From NCBI GenBank assembly GCA_963169295.1, contig CAUJDD010000025.1:29114-93113 (forward strand): a stretch of DNA of 64,000 nucleotides, given 5' to 3'. Below, piece by piece: positions 1 to 7,796 of the stretch (position 1 is the stretch's first letter; every line of letters begins with the position of its first letter). A program made the position numbers and the translations under genes. Origin of the DNA: UBA4416 sp020846025. GTDB lineage: Bacteria; Bacteroidota; Bacteroidia; B-17B0; Aurantibacillaceae. Under the pieces are notes generated by a model. The model had not been told where the DNA came from and did no database searches. It saw only the letters and a list, made by a program, of their open reading frames with translations.

Positions 1-646
1 CATCATATAACTTAAAGAAATTAGCACTCGATTTACCAGATAATCTATTAGGTTGAACATACGGAATTTCATAACGGCTAAAGCCAAGTTCAGAAACTAA
101 GCCTCTTAAAAATGGATATTGGTCATCAATGTTTCTAATGATAGAAATAAATTTTTGGTCGTATAATCCAAAGCCTGTGAAATTTTTTATTGTAGGCTCT
201 CCATCCGATGCGCTTGAAAGTATTTTATAAAACATCTTTCTAATTGCAAACATCATTGGATTTTCTTTGCTCTGTTGCTTAATTCCAATTACTATTTTAA
301 ATCCTTCTTCCCATTTTTCAAGAAACTGAGGTATCATTTCAGGAGGTTCTTGAAAATCGGAAACCATATATATCACCGCATCACCATGGCATTGAATTAA
401 TCCATGAAAAGGAGAACGAATCCAACCAAAATTACGTTCATTAAAAATTACTTTTACATTTTTATCCTTTGATGCAATATCTCTAAGAATTTCCTGAGTT
501 TTGTCTGTCGAACAGTTGTCAATTAAAACATGTTCGTAGGTGTATTGTGGTAATTTTTCGAATATTTTTCGTATAACCTCTGTTAAAGGTCCTACATTGC
601 CTTCTTCATTATAACAAGGAGTAATAACAGATATATGCTTTTTCAT
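1..646 (-). CDS. Glycosyltransferase family 2 (3' end outside window)
   Basis: Probable GT-A fold glycosyltransferase of the DPM1-like family 2 type, which transfers a sugar from a nucleotide donor to a lipid carrier or growing glycan at the cytoplasmic membrane. The frame opens at the ATG ending at 646 and stays open for 215 codons to the window edge, so the C-terminus is missing. Visible motifs are the N-terminal MKKHISVITPCYNEE (residues 1-15), the nucleotide-binding acidic stretch DNCSTD (43-48), and SDFQEPPE (96-103), which sits where family members carry the metal-binding D-x-D/QDPPE segment. It is divergent from the SDR gene at 756, and the two probably belong to one polysaccharide locus. 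The acceptor and sugar cannot be told from sequence. Family assignment is firm; specificity is unknown. Confidence 0.9.
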   Translation of the reverse strand, partial: MKKHISVITPCYNEEGNVGPLTEVIRKIFEKLPQYTYEHVLIDNCSTDKTQEILRDIASKDKNVKVIFNERNFGWIRSPFHGLIQCHGDAVIYMVSDFQEPPEMIPQFLEKWEEGFKIVIGIKQQSKENPMMFAIRKMFYKILSSASDGEPTIKNFTGFGLYDQKFISIIRNIDDQYPFLRGLVSELGFSRYEIPYVQPNRLSGKSSANFFKLYD

Positions 647-755
647 ACTAATATCCAAATGTAATATATTTTAATGAGTATTAATAATTCTTTTCTATGA
701 AATAATATCAAAGATTTTTTGTTAATTTAAGGGTTTAAATTAATACAATTTACTT

Positions 756-1799
756 GTGAATCCAATCATAGTTGAAGACATCCACGCCATTGTTTCCGAA
801 TTTAAACATTGGAACAATTTTAAAGGCAAAACTGTTTTAATTTCAGGGGCTAATGGTTTTTTGCCAGCCTATTTAGTTGAAACATTTTTACAGGTTGCCA
901 CACAGCACCAAATTACGGTAATAGCTCTTGTAAGAAGTATGGATAATGCAAAAAAACGTTTTAACCATCACCTATCAAATCCCAATCTTCACATTATTAA
1001 TCAAGATGTTGCTCATGAAATTAAAATTGATAAAAAAATTGATTTTATCATTCATGCCGCTAGCCAAGCGAGTCCTAAGTTCTATGGAACCGATCCTGTA
1101 GGAACACTTAATGCTAATGTTTTAGGAACAATTAATTTAATTAACTTAGCAAAAAACAATAATGTTGAGTCTTTTTTATACTTCAGCTCAGGCGAGGTAT
1201 ATGGCGAAGTTCCTGAACACTTAATCCCAATTAAAGAAGATACTTTTGGCTATTTGAATTGCGCTAATGTAAGAGCTTGTTATGGCGAAAGTAAGCGTAT
1301 GGGCGAAAATATTTGTGTAAGTTATCATGCGCAATATGGTGTAAAAGCAAAAATTGTAAGACCTTTTCACACTTACGGTCCAGGCATGAAACTAGATGAT
1401 GGTAGGGTATTTGCCGATTTTGTTGCAAATATTGTTAATAAACAAAACATTATTTTAAATAGCGATGGAAGCGCCATCAGACCTTTTTGTTATTTAAAAG
1501 ATGCTACATTAGCTTTTCTTACTGTATTAATAACTGGAAAAGATGGAGAGGCGTATAATGTAGGAAATCCTAATGAAGAATACAGCATCTTACAACTTGC
1601 TCAAACCCTTGTGCAGTTGTATCCCGAATATCAATTAAGTGTTCAGTTTAATCAAGACCTAAAAAACAACAAAAACTATTTAAAAAGTCCTATCGTTCGA
1701 AATTCGCCAAATATTGAAAAGATATCTGAACTAGGTTGGACGCCAACAACCGATGTAAAAACTGGATTTAAACGAACTATTGATAGCTTTTTAACTTAA
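756..1799 (+). CDS. NAD-dependent epimerase/dehydratase, UDP-glucuronate-decarboxylase-like (extended SDR)
   Basis: Extended short-chain dehydrogenase acting on a nucleotide sugar. Residues 31-37 (GANGFLP) form the Rossmann dinucleotide loop, 144-150 (SSGEVYG) carry the catalytic serine region, and Tyr176-Lys180 (YGESK) are the catalytic pair. The later segment with PFHTYGPGM and DDGRVFADF is the pattern seen in UDP-glucuronate decarboxylases (UXS) and dTDP-glucose 4,6-dehydratases, and the length of 347 aa is normal for that group. The start is GTG; there is no ATG before the Rossmann motif. It lies upstream of the nucleotidyltransferase operon but is separated from it by a MITE-like element, so it may be a separate transcription unit. 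Family is secure. Whether it decarboxylates, dehydrates or epimerises is not decidable here. Confidence 0.88.
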   Translation: MNPIIVEDIHAIVSEFKHWNNFKGKTVLISGANGFLPAYLVETFLQVATQHQITVIALVRSMDNAKKRFNHHLSNPNLHIINQDVAHEIKIDKKIDFIIHAASQASPKFYGTDPVGTLNANVLGTINLINLAKNNNVESFLYFSSGEVYGEVPEHLIPIKEDTFGYLNCANVRACYGESKRMGENICVSYHAQYGVKAKIVRPFHTYGPGMKLDDGRVFADFVANIVNKQNIILNSDGSAIRPFCYLKDATLAFLTVLITGKDGEAYNVGNPNEEYSILQLAQTLVQLYPEYQLSVQFNQDLKNNKNYLKSPIVRNSPNIEKISELGWTPTTDVKTGFKRTIDSFLT

Positions 1800-1846
1800 A
1801 ATATTAAGAAATTTATATAATTAAGAACCCTATAAAAAAACAAGTA

Positions 1847-2007
1847 ATACCAAATGTAATTATGATTTAATCCAAAGATGGTTAGTAATTTTTTATCAAG
1901 ACGATGAAAAAAATCGTTGCATAGCTTTGCCTATGGAACTATTTTTTGAAGAAGTATAGATGAAAAAGAACAAGCAGATTGGAGTAAATTATAGTTATAT
2001 TTGGTAT
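1847..2007. mobile_element. MITE-like element with 30-bp imperfect terminal inverted repeats and an internal hairpin
   Basis: The gap between the SDR and the nucleotidyltransferase holds a symmetrical structure. The left arm at 1847-1876 begins ATACCAAATGTAATTATGAT, and the right arm at about 1978-2007 is its imperfect reverse complement, ending ATATTTGGTAT. About five of 30 positions differ. A second inverted repeat sits inside: 1907-1924 (ending GTTGCATAG) pairs with 1931-1947 (starting CTATGGAAC) around a 6-base loop. There is no reading frame of useful length. The layout of long terminal repeats, small size and no coding capacity fits a miniature inverted-repeat transposable element or an extended palindromic repeat. 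I see no clear target-site duplication, and no second copy was noticed in this window. Confidence 0.6.
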
Positions 2008-2048
2008 AAATACTAAATATAAAACTATCAAAAGCTCATAAATTTTAA

Positions 2049-2056
2049 TATTTTTG
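2049..2056 (+). promoter_or_regulatory. Putative -7 promoter box of the nucleotidyltransferase operon
   Basis: TATTTTTG matches the Bacteroidota -7 consensus TAnnTTTG and lies 23 bases before the ATG at 2080. No convincing -33 TTTG is found at the usual 18-20 base spacing. The box lies just outside the right arm of the inverted-repeat element, so that element could affect expression of the operon. Confidence 0.4.
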
Positions 2057-2079
2057 AAATAAAATTATAAAGTACAAAT

Positions 2080-2856
2080 ATGAAATGTTTACTACTATGC
2101 GGAGGCAGAGGAATTATTGATCCAATTACAGGTGCACGTATTCCTAAAGCATTATTAAAAGTTGGAAACCGACCTTTAATATGGCATGTTATGAAATTAT
2201 ACAGTAGTTATGGTTATACCGATTTCGTATTAGCACTGGGACAAGGCGGCGATAAAATAAAAGAATATTTTATGAATAGCTTTGAATTATTGCATGATAT
2301 TGAAGTGAAAATTGCCAATAATGAAATTACCTCTTTAAATAAAATACCAGAAGAAAACTGGACTATTAAGTTAATTGACACAGGCCTCTCTGCCTCTACT
2401 GGCGCACGCATTGCTCGTTGTGAGCGTTACCTAAAACACGAAACGTTTTTTATAGCTTACTCTGATGTGTTAGCCAATGTAAACTTAAAAGACTTACTTC
2501 AATTTCATGAACAACACAATAAAACATTAACGGTTACAGGCATTAATCCGCCATCAAGATTCGGAACATTTTACGAACACACCGAACATTTAACCTATAA
2601 TCCAAATGCTCGATTAGAAATGCGTCAATCGAGAATTAATGGTGGATTTATGGTAGCCAGCAGTAAATTATTTGAATACCTTTCGCCTATTAACGAGTGT
2701 AATTTAGAAACTGAAGTGTTTAATACCTTAACCAGTAACCATGACATTTCTTTATTTAAACACGATGATTTTTGGCAAAATGTAGATACTGAACGTGATA
2801 TTGATTACTTACAAAATTTATACGATGCCAATAAACGCCCTTGGATGGGTATTTAA
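2080..2856 (+). CDS. Sugar-1-phosphate nucleotidyltransferase, glucose-1-phosphate cytidylyltransferase (RfbF) type
   Basis: Activates a sugar 1-phosphate with an NTP, most likely CTP. The protein resembles RfbF/DdhA over its full 258 aa. The N-terminal LCGGRG loop is followed by ARIPKALLKVGNRPLIWHVM, then YGYTDFVLALGQGG, then NPPSRFG and INGGFMV in mid-protein, and WQNVDTERDIDYL near the end. These correspond block by block to glucose-1-phosphate cytidylyltransferase. The usual GTR after the glycine-rich loop is replaced: GGRGIIDPITGARIPK shows a lengthened, altered signature, so the natural substrate may not be glucose 1-phosphate. It is the first gene of a close-packed set (next ATG 14 bases on), which suggests that the CDP-sugar it makes is the starting point for the downstream enzymes. 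Confidence 0.85.
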   Translation: MKCLLLCGGRGIIDPITGARIPKALLKVGNRPLIWHVMKLYSSYGYTDFVLALGQGGDKIKEYFMNSFELLHDIEVKIANNEITSLNKIPEENWTIKLIDTGLSASTGARIARCERYLKHETFFIAYSDVLANVNLKDLLQFHEQHNKTLTVTGINPPSRFGTFYEHTEHLTYNPNARLEMRQSRINGGFMVASSKLFEYLSPINECNLETEVFNTLTSNHDISLFKHDDFWQNVDTERDIDYLQNLYDANKRPWMGI

Positions 2857-2870
2857 AAACATAAAATATA

Positions 2871-3395
2871 ATGATGAAAAAAGCTGTTATTGTTGTAGGC
2901 CCTGCTGTTGAGGATACAGAATTTGCCTACCCTTTTTACCGACTACCCGAAAATGGATTTACGGTAGATGTTGCTTCTAACGGAGGCGTGGATGTGATTG
3001 CTAAACACGGATTACCTATAAAAGCAACTGTTGATATTAAAAAATTAAACTCCAGTCAATACGATTTATTAATTGTGCCTGGTGGTTTAGAATCTCCCGA
3101 CCGTTTACGTCAAATACCTGAGTTACTAAAATTTATACAAGACATGCATAAAGAAGGAAAAGTAATTAGTTCGGTATGCCACGGCCCTTGGGTATTAATT
3201 TCGGCTGGTATAGTTAAAGGCAAAAAAATGACTTGTTATGTGGGTTGTAAAGACGACCTAATTAATGCAGGTGCCGATTATCAAAATGTGTCGGTAATTT
3301 CAGATGGTAATATTGTAACTGCACCGCATTTTAGAGATAACACCGAGTGGATGAAAGAAACGCTAAAAGTTTATGACGAGATAAATAAAAAATAA
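2871..3395 (+). CDS. DJ-1/PfpI family protein (class I glutamine-amidotransferase-like fold)
   Basis: A 174-aa single-domain member of the DJ-1/PfpI superfamily. The nucleophilic-elbow cysteine and its histidine are Cys103-His104 in SSVCHGPWVL, and the conserved acidic residue near the N-terminus is Glu17 in EDTEFAYP. The PGG stretch at 70-72 supplies the usual glycine turn. Family members include deglycases, chaperones, proteases and hydratases, and motifs alone do not separate them. Its last base is shared with the ATG of the cupin gene (TAATG overlap at 3395), so the two are almost certainly translated together. It sits inside a sugar-biosynthesis operon, so a role in handling a reactive aldehyde or keto sugar is possible, but that is inference. 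Confidence 0.87.
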   Translation: MMKKAVIVVGPAVEDTEFAYPFYRLPENGFTVDVASNGGVDVIAKHGLPIKATVDIKKLNSSQYDLLIVPGGLESPDRLRQIPELLKFIQDMHKEGKVISSVCHGPWVLISAGIVKGKKMTCYVGCKDDLINAGADYQNVSVISDGNIVTAPHFRDNTEWMKETLKVYDEINKK

Positions 3396-4117
3396 TGATT
3401 TATAAAGTTTTCCCATCTCTTAATGATTTCGAAAATTTATCGAGGTTAAAAGTAGAGTCGTCTGACTTTGCTAATAACTTTGACTATAGAAACGTGGTAG
3501 TGAACAAGCCTTGGGGTTATGAATACTTATGGTTTCAAAACGAAAAAGTAGCCATTTGGTTTTTAAGAGTTACTAAAGAGCAAGCTACCTCCATGCACTG
3601 CCATGCTAAAAAACGCACCTCACTTATTGTGTTAGATGGACAAGTACAATGCACAACCTTTGATGATAAATATATTTTAAATCCTTTAGAAGCCGTTGTA
3701 CTTGAGCCTTGTGTATTCCATTCATCTAAAGCTGTGTCGGATGAAGGCGCCTTTATTATGGAAATAGAAACACCACCAATGAAAGGCGACTTAATAAGGA
3801 TGCATGATGCTTATGGAAGACAAAATAGTGGTTATGAAAAATCTAAAGAATACTCCAAAGATTTTCATTTGTACGACTTCCACCCTTTTGAAGAAAAAGA
3901 TTATGCTTCTTGGAAATTTAAAAATCTAGAAATTACACTTTCAAATACTAAACCTCAGGCAACTTCCAATACAATAATGATTGTTCCAATCTCTGGATTA
4001 GTAAAAAATTCTAATCGTCAAATTATTGATGTAGGCGAGGCTGTACCATACAACCAAAGCTGTAATGAATTTCAGGATAATTCCTATCAGTTCTTAATTT
4101 TTAATCGAATAAAATAA
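3395..4117 (+). CDS. Cupin-domain protein (sugar-isomerase-like)
   Basis: The central part is a cupin beta-barrel: His68 and His70 in SMHCHAKK, followed by SLIVLDG, form cupin motif 1, and LEPCVFHSS supplies the motif 2 histidine. The opening KPWGYEYLW resembles the start of mannose-6-phosphate-isomerase-type cupins (type II PMI: PWG.. and H.H), so a metal-dependent sugar isomerase or epimerase is a reasonable guess. The C-terminal 90 residues after the barrel are not recognisable. The start overlaps the stop of the DJ-1 gene by one base. A 59-base gap separates it from the ThDP enzyme gene. The protein is 240 aa, longer than a bare cupin. Confidence 0.8.
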   Translation: MIYKVFPSLNDFENLSRLKVESSDFANNFDYRNVVVNKPWGYEYLWFQNEKVAIWFLRVTKEQATSMHCHAKKRTSLIVLDGQVQCTTFDDKYILNPLEAVVLEPCVFHSSKAVSDEGAFIMEIETPPMKGDLIRMHDAYGRQNSGYEKSKEYSKDFHLYDFHPFEEKDYASWKFKNLEITLSNTKPQATSNTIMIVPISGLVKNSNRQIIDVGEAVPYNQSCNEFQDNSYQFLIFNRIK

Positions 4118-4176
4118 CAACTCATCATCATAATCAAGCATTTTAAATTTAACTTATTTACCTAATTTTTGCTCAC

Positions 4177-5991
4177 ATGAAAGTATCAGATTATATCGCC
4201 CAACTTTTTGTAGAACACAATATGAAACATATCTTCTCCATCTCAGGAGCAGGAAATGTGCATTTATTAGATTCGATTTATAATAATCAAAATTTGGTTT
4301 CAATACATCCACACCAAGAACAAAGCGGTGTATTAGCCTCATTAGCTTATAAAAGAATATGCGGGCGCCTAGGTGTTATGATAACAACATCTGGTGGTGC
4401 AGCAACCAATGCCATTACAGGTGCATTAGATGCTTGGGCAGATTCCATTCCTGTGTTAATTATATCGGGACAAGAAAAATCGCAATTTGTAAAAGAACAC
4501 GAACATTTAAGAATGTGGGGAGTGCAAGGATTTGATATTGCTAAAACGGTGTCAAATATTACAAAATATGCTGTATTAATTACCGACCCTAAGCGTGTAA
4601 AATACGAATTTCAAAAAGCCATTCATATTGCAGAATCTGGACGACCAGGCCCAGTGTGGATAGATATTCCAACCGATGTACAGGCGGCTCAAATCAACCC
4701 CGATGAGTTAGAAAGTTATATTCCAGAAAACAAAAAATACCAAGTTTCAACCCAGCATATTAACCAAATTAACCAACTTATAAAAGAAGCAAAACGCCCT
4801 GTATTTATATTTGGTAACGGCGTAAGACTCGGTAAGGCTCATCATTTACTAGAAAATTTAATTCAAAAATTTAATACGCCTTTTATGTTAGCTTGGAATG
4901 GCGTTGATATGATTGCCTCTGAACATCCTTTAAATTATGGACGAGAAGGAACTTACGGACAACGCTGTGCCAACTTTGTAGTTCAAAACGCTGATTTATT
5001 AATTACGATAGGAACACGTATGGCAATTCCTCAAATTGGCTACGACTTAAAAGAGTTTGCAAGAGATGCTAAAAAAGTAATAGTTGATATTGATAAAACA
5101 GAGTTGGATAAATTTGCCCACGATACATCATTTACCCTGATAGAATGTGATGCCAAAACTTTTATAGAAACTTTACTTGGTAAAGACATTCAACCAACAA
5201 GTCAAAACCTCTCACCTTGGATAACCACTTGTAACAATTGGAAACAAACTTATCCATTTGTAGAACCTGATGGATTACATAAAGAACAAGATGGCTTTTT
5301 GAACTCATACTCTTTTATTAACGAATTAAATAAGCACTTTTTGCCAAATGAGATTATTGTAACTGATATGGGCACTGCATTAACATGCACGCATCAAGCT
5401 ATTAAATTAAAAGAGCAACAGCGTATTGTTACCTCTACAGGTCTTGGCGAAATGGGCTTTGGTTTACCTGGCGCAATAGGTGCCTCGCTGGCCGCTGATA
5501 AGCAACGTGTTATTTTACTAAATGGCGATGGCTCTATGATGATGAATTTACAAGAAATGCAAACAATTATTCATCATCAATTACCCATTAAATTATTTGT
5601 TTACGTTAATGATGGTTACTTAACCATAAAGCATACGCAAAATAATTTATTTGGCCCTAAATTTTCGGGTTCAGGACAAAAAAGCGGAGTAAGTTGCCCT
5701 GATTTTAAAAAGATTGGAGAAGCCTTTGGATTTAAAACTTTTAAAATAAATTCATTAGACGAATCTAAAAAGATTATTCCACAAGTATTGAATGAAAACG
5801 GTCCTGTGCTTTGCGAAGTATTTATACACTCTATGCAATTATTAGCACCTAAAACATCGTTTAATATTAATCCTGATGGCACATTGGTTTCGCCACCGCT
5901 TGAAGATTTGTATCCTTTTTTATCTCGTGAAACCCTCGAGAAAGAAATGGTTATTCCCGTTCATCAAAAATCAAAACAAATAAAACTTTAA
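4177..5991 (+). CDS. Thiamine-diphosphate-dependent enzyme, acetolactate-synthase-like
   Basis: Full-length (604 aa) ThDP enzyme with the three-domain plan of acetolactate synthase/pyruvate decarboxylase. Glu48 in HPHQEQSGV is the conserved glutamate that activates the thiamine ring. The segment GVMITTSGGAATNAITGALD follows. The ThDP-Mg site is G450-D-G-S through Asn478 (GDG-x25-N). The central domain with VFIFGNGVRLG matches the ALS nucleotide-binding domain. The setting inside a sugar operon argues against branched-chain amino-acid synthesis: there is no ilvN, ilvC or ilvD nearby. A known precedent for an ALS homologue acting on a CDP-sugar is YerE of Yersinia, which adds a two-carbon unit from pyruvate to a CDP-4-keto sugar. 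Here a similar carboligase or decarboxylase step is proposed, not shown. The stop is one base before the aldolase ATG. Confidence 0.88.
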   Translation: MKVSDYIAQLFVEHNMKHIFSISGAGNVHLLDSIYNNQNLVSIHPHQEQSGVLASLAYKRICGRLGVMITTSGGAATNAITGALDAWADSIPVLIISGQEKSQFVKEHEHLRMWGVQGFDIAKTVSNITKYAVLITDPKRVKYEFQKAIHIAESGRPGPVWIDIPTDVQAAQINPDELESYIPENKKYQVSTQHINQINQLIKEAKRPVFIFGNGVRLGKAHHLLENLIQKFNTPFMLAWNGVDMIASEHPLNYGREGTYGQRCANFVVQNADLLITIGTRMAIPQIGYDLKEFARDAKKVIVDIDKTELDKFAHDTSFTLIECDAKTFIETLLGKDIQPTSQNLSPWITTCNNWKQTYPFVEPDGLHKEQDGFLNSYSFINELNKHFLPNEIIVTDMGTALTCTHQAIKLKEQQRIVTSTGLGEMGFGLPGAIGASLAADKQRVILLNGDGSMMMNLQEMQTIIHHQLPIKLFVYVNDGYLTIKHTQNNLFGPKFSGSGQKSGVSCPDFKKIGEAFGFKTFKINSLDESKKIIPQVLNENGPVLCEVFIHSMQLLAPKTSFNINPDGTLVSPPLEDLYPFLSRETLEKEMVIPVHQKSKQIKL

Positions 5992-5992
5992 T

Positions 5993-6760
5993 ATGGAAAC
6001 AAATTCGTGGTTACAATCTAAACAACACTTGGTAGGTCCATTTGTTCGCATTGCCAAGCCAGAAATAGTTGAAATGCTAGCAATGGCTGGATTTGATTTT
6101 GGGGTATTAGATTTAGAACATGGCGGAGCTGTTAATCTGCATGATGTTTATCCTTTAATTTTAGCTGCTGAAAACAGAGGCATAAAATTATTAGCACGTA
6201 TTCCGGGCATAAGCGAAATGCACATAAAATGGTTATTAGATTTAGGAATTGGCGGTTTGCAAATTCCTCATATTAAAACTAAAGAAGATGCGCAACGTGC
6301 TGTAGAATATGCCAAATTTCATCCTATGGGCGAAAGAGGTTTATGTCGTTTTGTAAGAGCTGCCGATTTTTCTAATACCTCCAAAGAAAATTATATTACT
6401 AAAGCTAATTCTAAATCACTCATTATTTTACAAATAGAAGGTGTTGAGGGTGCAAAAAATATTGAAGAAATTGCCTCTGTAAAAGGTGTTGATGTCATCT
6501 TTGTAGGTCCTTATGATTTAAGCCAATCAATGGGGCTTACGGGTCAAATTTGGCATCCAGATGTAGCAGCCGAAATTACACGCATTATTAATATTTGTAA
6601 AAGTAAAGGCGTTGTTACTGGTGTGTTTACCGATACACCCGAAGGCATTAAGCATTGGAGCAACTTAGGTGTTAAATATTTGAACTATAGAATTGATACG
6701 GAATTATTTTTAAGCTTTGCTAAGGATTGCAAACAGGAAATAGCGCCTTATTTAAAATAA
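5993..6760 (+). CDS. HpcH/HpaI-family class II pyruvate aldolase
   Basis: A 255-aa TIM-barrel enzyme of the HpaI type, which makes or cleaves a C-C bond between a pyruvate enolate and an aldehyde. All key positions of the family are present with nearly the E. coli HpaI numbering: His43 (DLEHGG, base), Arg69 (LLARIPG), Gln147/Glu149 (QIEGVEG, metal) and Asp175 (VGPYDLS, metal). These argue for a real aldolase rather than a PEP mutase. It follows the ThDP gene after one base and is followed by the Ldh-type reductase after four, so the aldol product (a 2-oxo acid) may be the substrate of the next enzyme. The aldehyde partner is unknown. Confidence 0.9.
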   Translation: METNSWLQSKQHLVGPFVRIAKPEIVEMLAMAGFDFGVLDLEHGGAVNLHDVYPLILAAENRGIKLLARIPGISEMHIKWLLDLGIGGLQIPHIKTKEDAQRAVEYAKFHPMGERGLCRFVRAADFSNTSKENYITKANSKSLIILQIEGVEGAKNIEEIASVKGVDVIFVGPYDLSQSMGLTGQIWHPDVAAEITRIINICKSKGVVTGVFTDTPEGIKHWSNLGVKYLNYRIDTELFLSFAKDCKQEIAPYLK

Positions 6761-6764
6761 TACA

Positions 6765-7796
6765 ATGAATGATCTTTTAATTAATTATCAAAAAATTGAA
6801 GAATGGGGTATTGCTGCTTTTCAAAAAAGTGGTGTATCTAAAACAGATGCAGAAATTATTACAAAAGCATTAGTTAAAACTTCGCTATGGGGAATTGACT
6901 CACATGGTGTTGCCAGAATTACACACTATTTAGGGCGATTAGAAAATGGCACTATTAATCATCAACCCAACTTTACACTTACTAAAACAGCAGCCTCCAC
7001 GGCACAACTTGATGGTGATGACGGACATGGCATTGTGGTAATGACTTACGCCACAAAAAATGCTATTGGCATTGCAAAAGAATCGGGTGTGGGTATTGTG
7101 GGTGTTCATAATTCATCACATTGTGGTGCTATTGGTCTTTATACACGGCAAATTACCGAAGCTGGCATGGTTGGTATTGCCTTCACACATGCCGATGCTT
7201 TAGTAATTCCGCATGGTGGTAACAAACCTTTTTTTGGCACTAATCCTATCTCTATTGCCTTTCCAACCGAAAATGAGAAAGAACCTGTTTGCTTAGATAT
7301 GGCGACAAGTATTGTACCTTGGAATTATATGATGAATGCAAAACGCGAAAAGTCATCAGTGCCATTAGGTTTAGGAGTTGATAAGAACGGAAACGACTCA
7401 GGCATAGCCGATGAAATTGTAGCAGTAAAACCAATGGCTGAACACAAAGGATATGCCTTAGCATTTATGATTGATTTACTTTGCGGTCCTTTAAATGGAA
7501 TGAACTTTGGTCCCAATATGACATCTATGTATAAAGATTTGGACAAGCAACGAAAATTGGGTTCGTTAGTAATAGCAATAGATCCCACCCGATTTGGAGG
7601 AAAAGATAATTTTAGAACAATGGCTACCGCTATGATTAATCAAGTAAAAACACATGGCGACAATGTTCTTTTTCCAGGTCAGCCAGAATATATTTCAAAA
7701 GAGAAACGTACCATAAATGGCATTCCGTTATCACAAGCTATAATTGATGATTTTAATAAATGGTCGGATAAGCTACAAATTACTTTAAAATTTTAA
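6765..7796 (+). CDS. Ldh-family NAD(P)-dependent 2-oxoacid reductase (malate/ureidoglycolate/sulfolactate dehydrogenase family)
   Basis: A 343-aa member of the Ldh (YbiC/AllD/ComC) family, which reduces 2-oxo acids to 2-hydroxy acids with NAD(P)H and is unrelated to classical lactate dehydrogenase. Diagnostic motifs are WGIDSHGVAR (His47) and the catalytic-histidine segment NSSHCGAIG (His119), then FGTNPISIAFP and, towards the C-terminus, MAEHKGYALAFMID. Length is typical. It is tightly packed between the aldolase (4-base gap) and the HAD gene (1-base overlap at 7796). In this setting it could reduce a ulosonic-type 2-oxo acid produced by the aldolase; that is inference from order only. Confidence 0.88.
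   Translation: MNDLLINYQKIEEWGIAAFQKSGVSKTDAEIITKALVKTSLWGIDSHGVARITHYLGRLENGTINHQPNFTLTKTAASTAQLDGDDGHGIVVMTYATKNAIGIAKESGVGIVGVHNSSHCGAIGLYTRQITEAGMVGIAFTHADALVIPHGGNKPFFGTNPISIAFPTENEKEPVCLDMATSIVPWNYMMNAKREKSSVPLGLGVDKNGNDSGIADEIVAVKPMAEHKGYALAFMIDLLCGPLNGMNFGPNMTSMYKDLDKQRKLGSLVIAIDPTRFGGKDNFRTMATAMINQVKTHGDNVLFPGQPEYISKEKRTINGIPLSQAIIDDFNKWSDKLQITLKF

Noticed and set aside
2214..2411. Minus-strand open frame within the nucleotidyltransferase
   Set aside because: It lies entirely within a well-supported gene on the other strand and shows no recognisable motif.
4177..5991. Branched-chain amino-acid acetolactate synthase (ilvB)
   Set aside because: No ilvN, ilvC or ilvD is nearby, and the gene lies within a tightly packed sugar-type operon. 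Similarity alone cannot justify the gene name.
5993..6760. PEP mutase / phosphonate biosynthesis enzyme, suggested by the adjacent ThDP enzyme and nucleotidyltransferase
   Set aside because: The catalytic and metal residues are those of HpaI aldolases (His43, Arg69, Glu149, Asp175). No PEP-mutase signature is present, and the ThDP enzyme is too long for a phosphonopyruvate decarboxylase.
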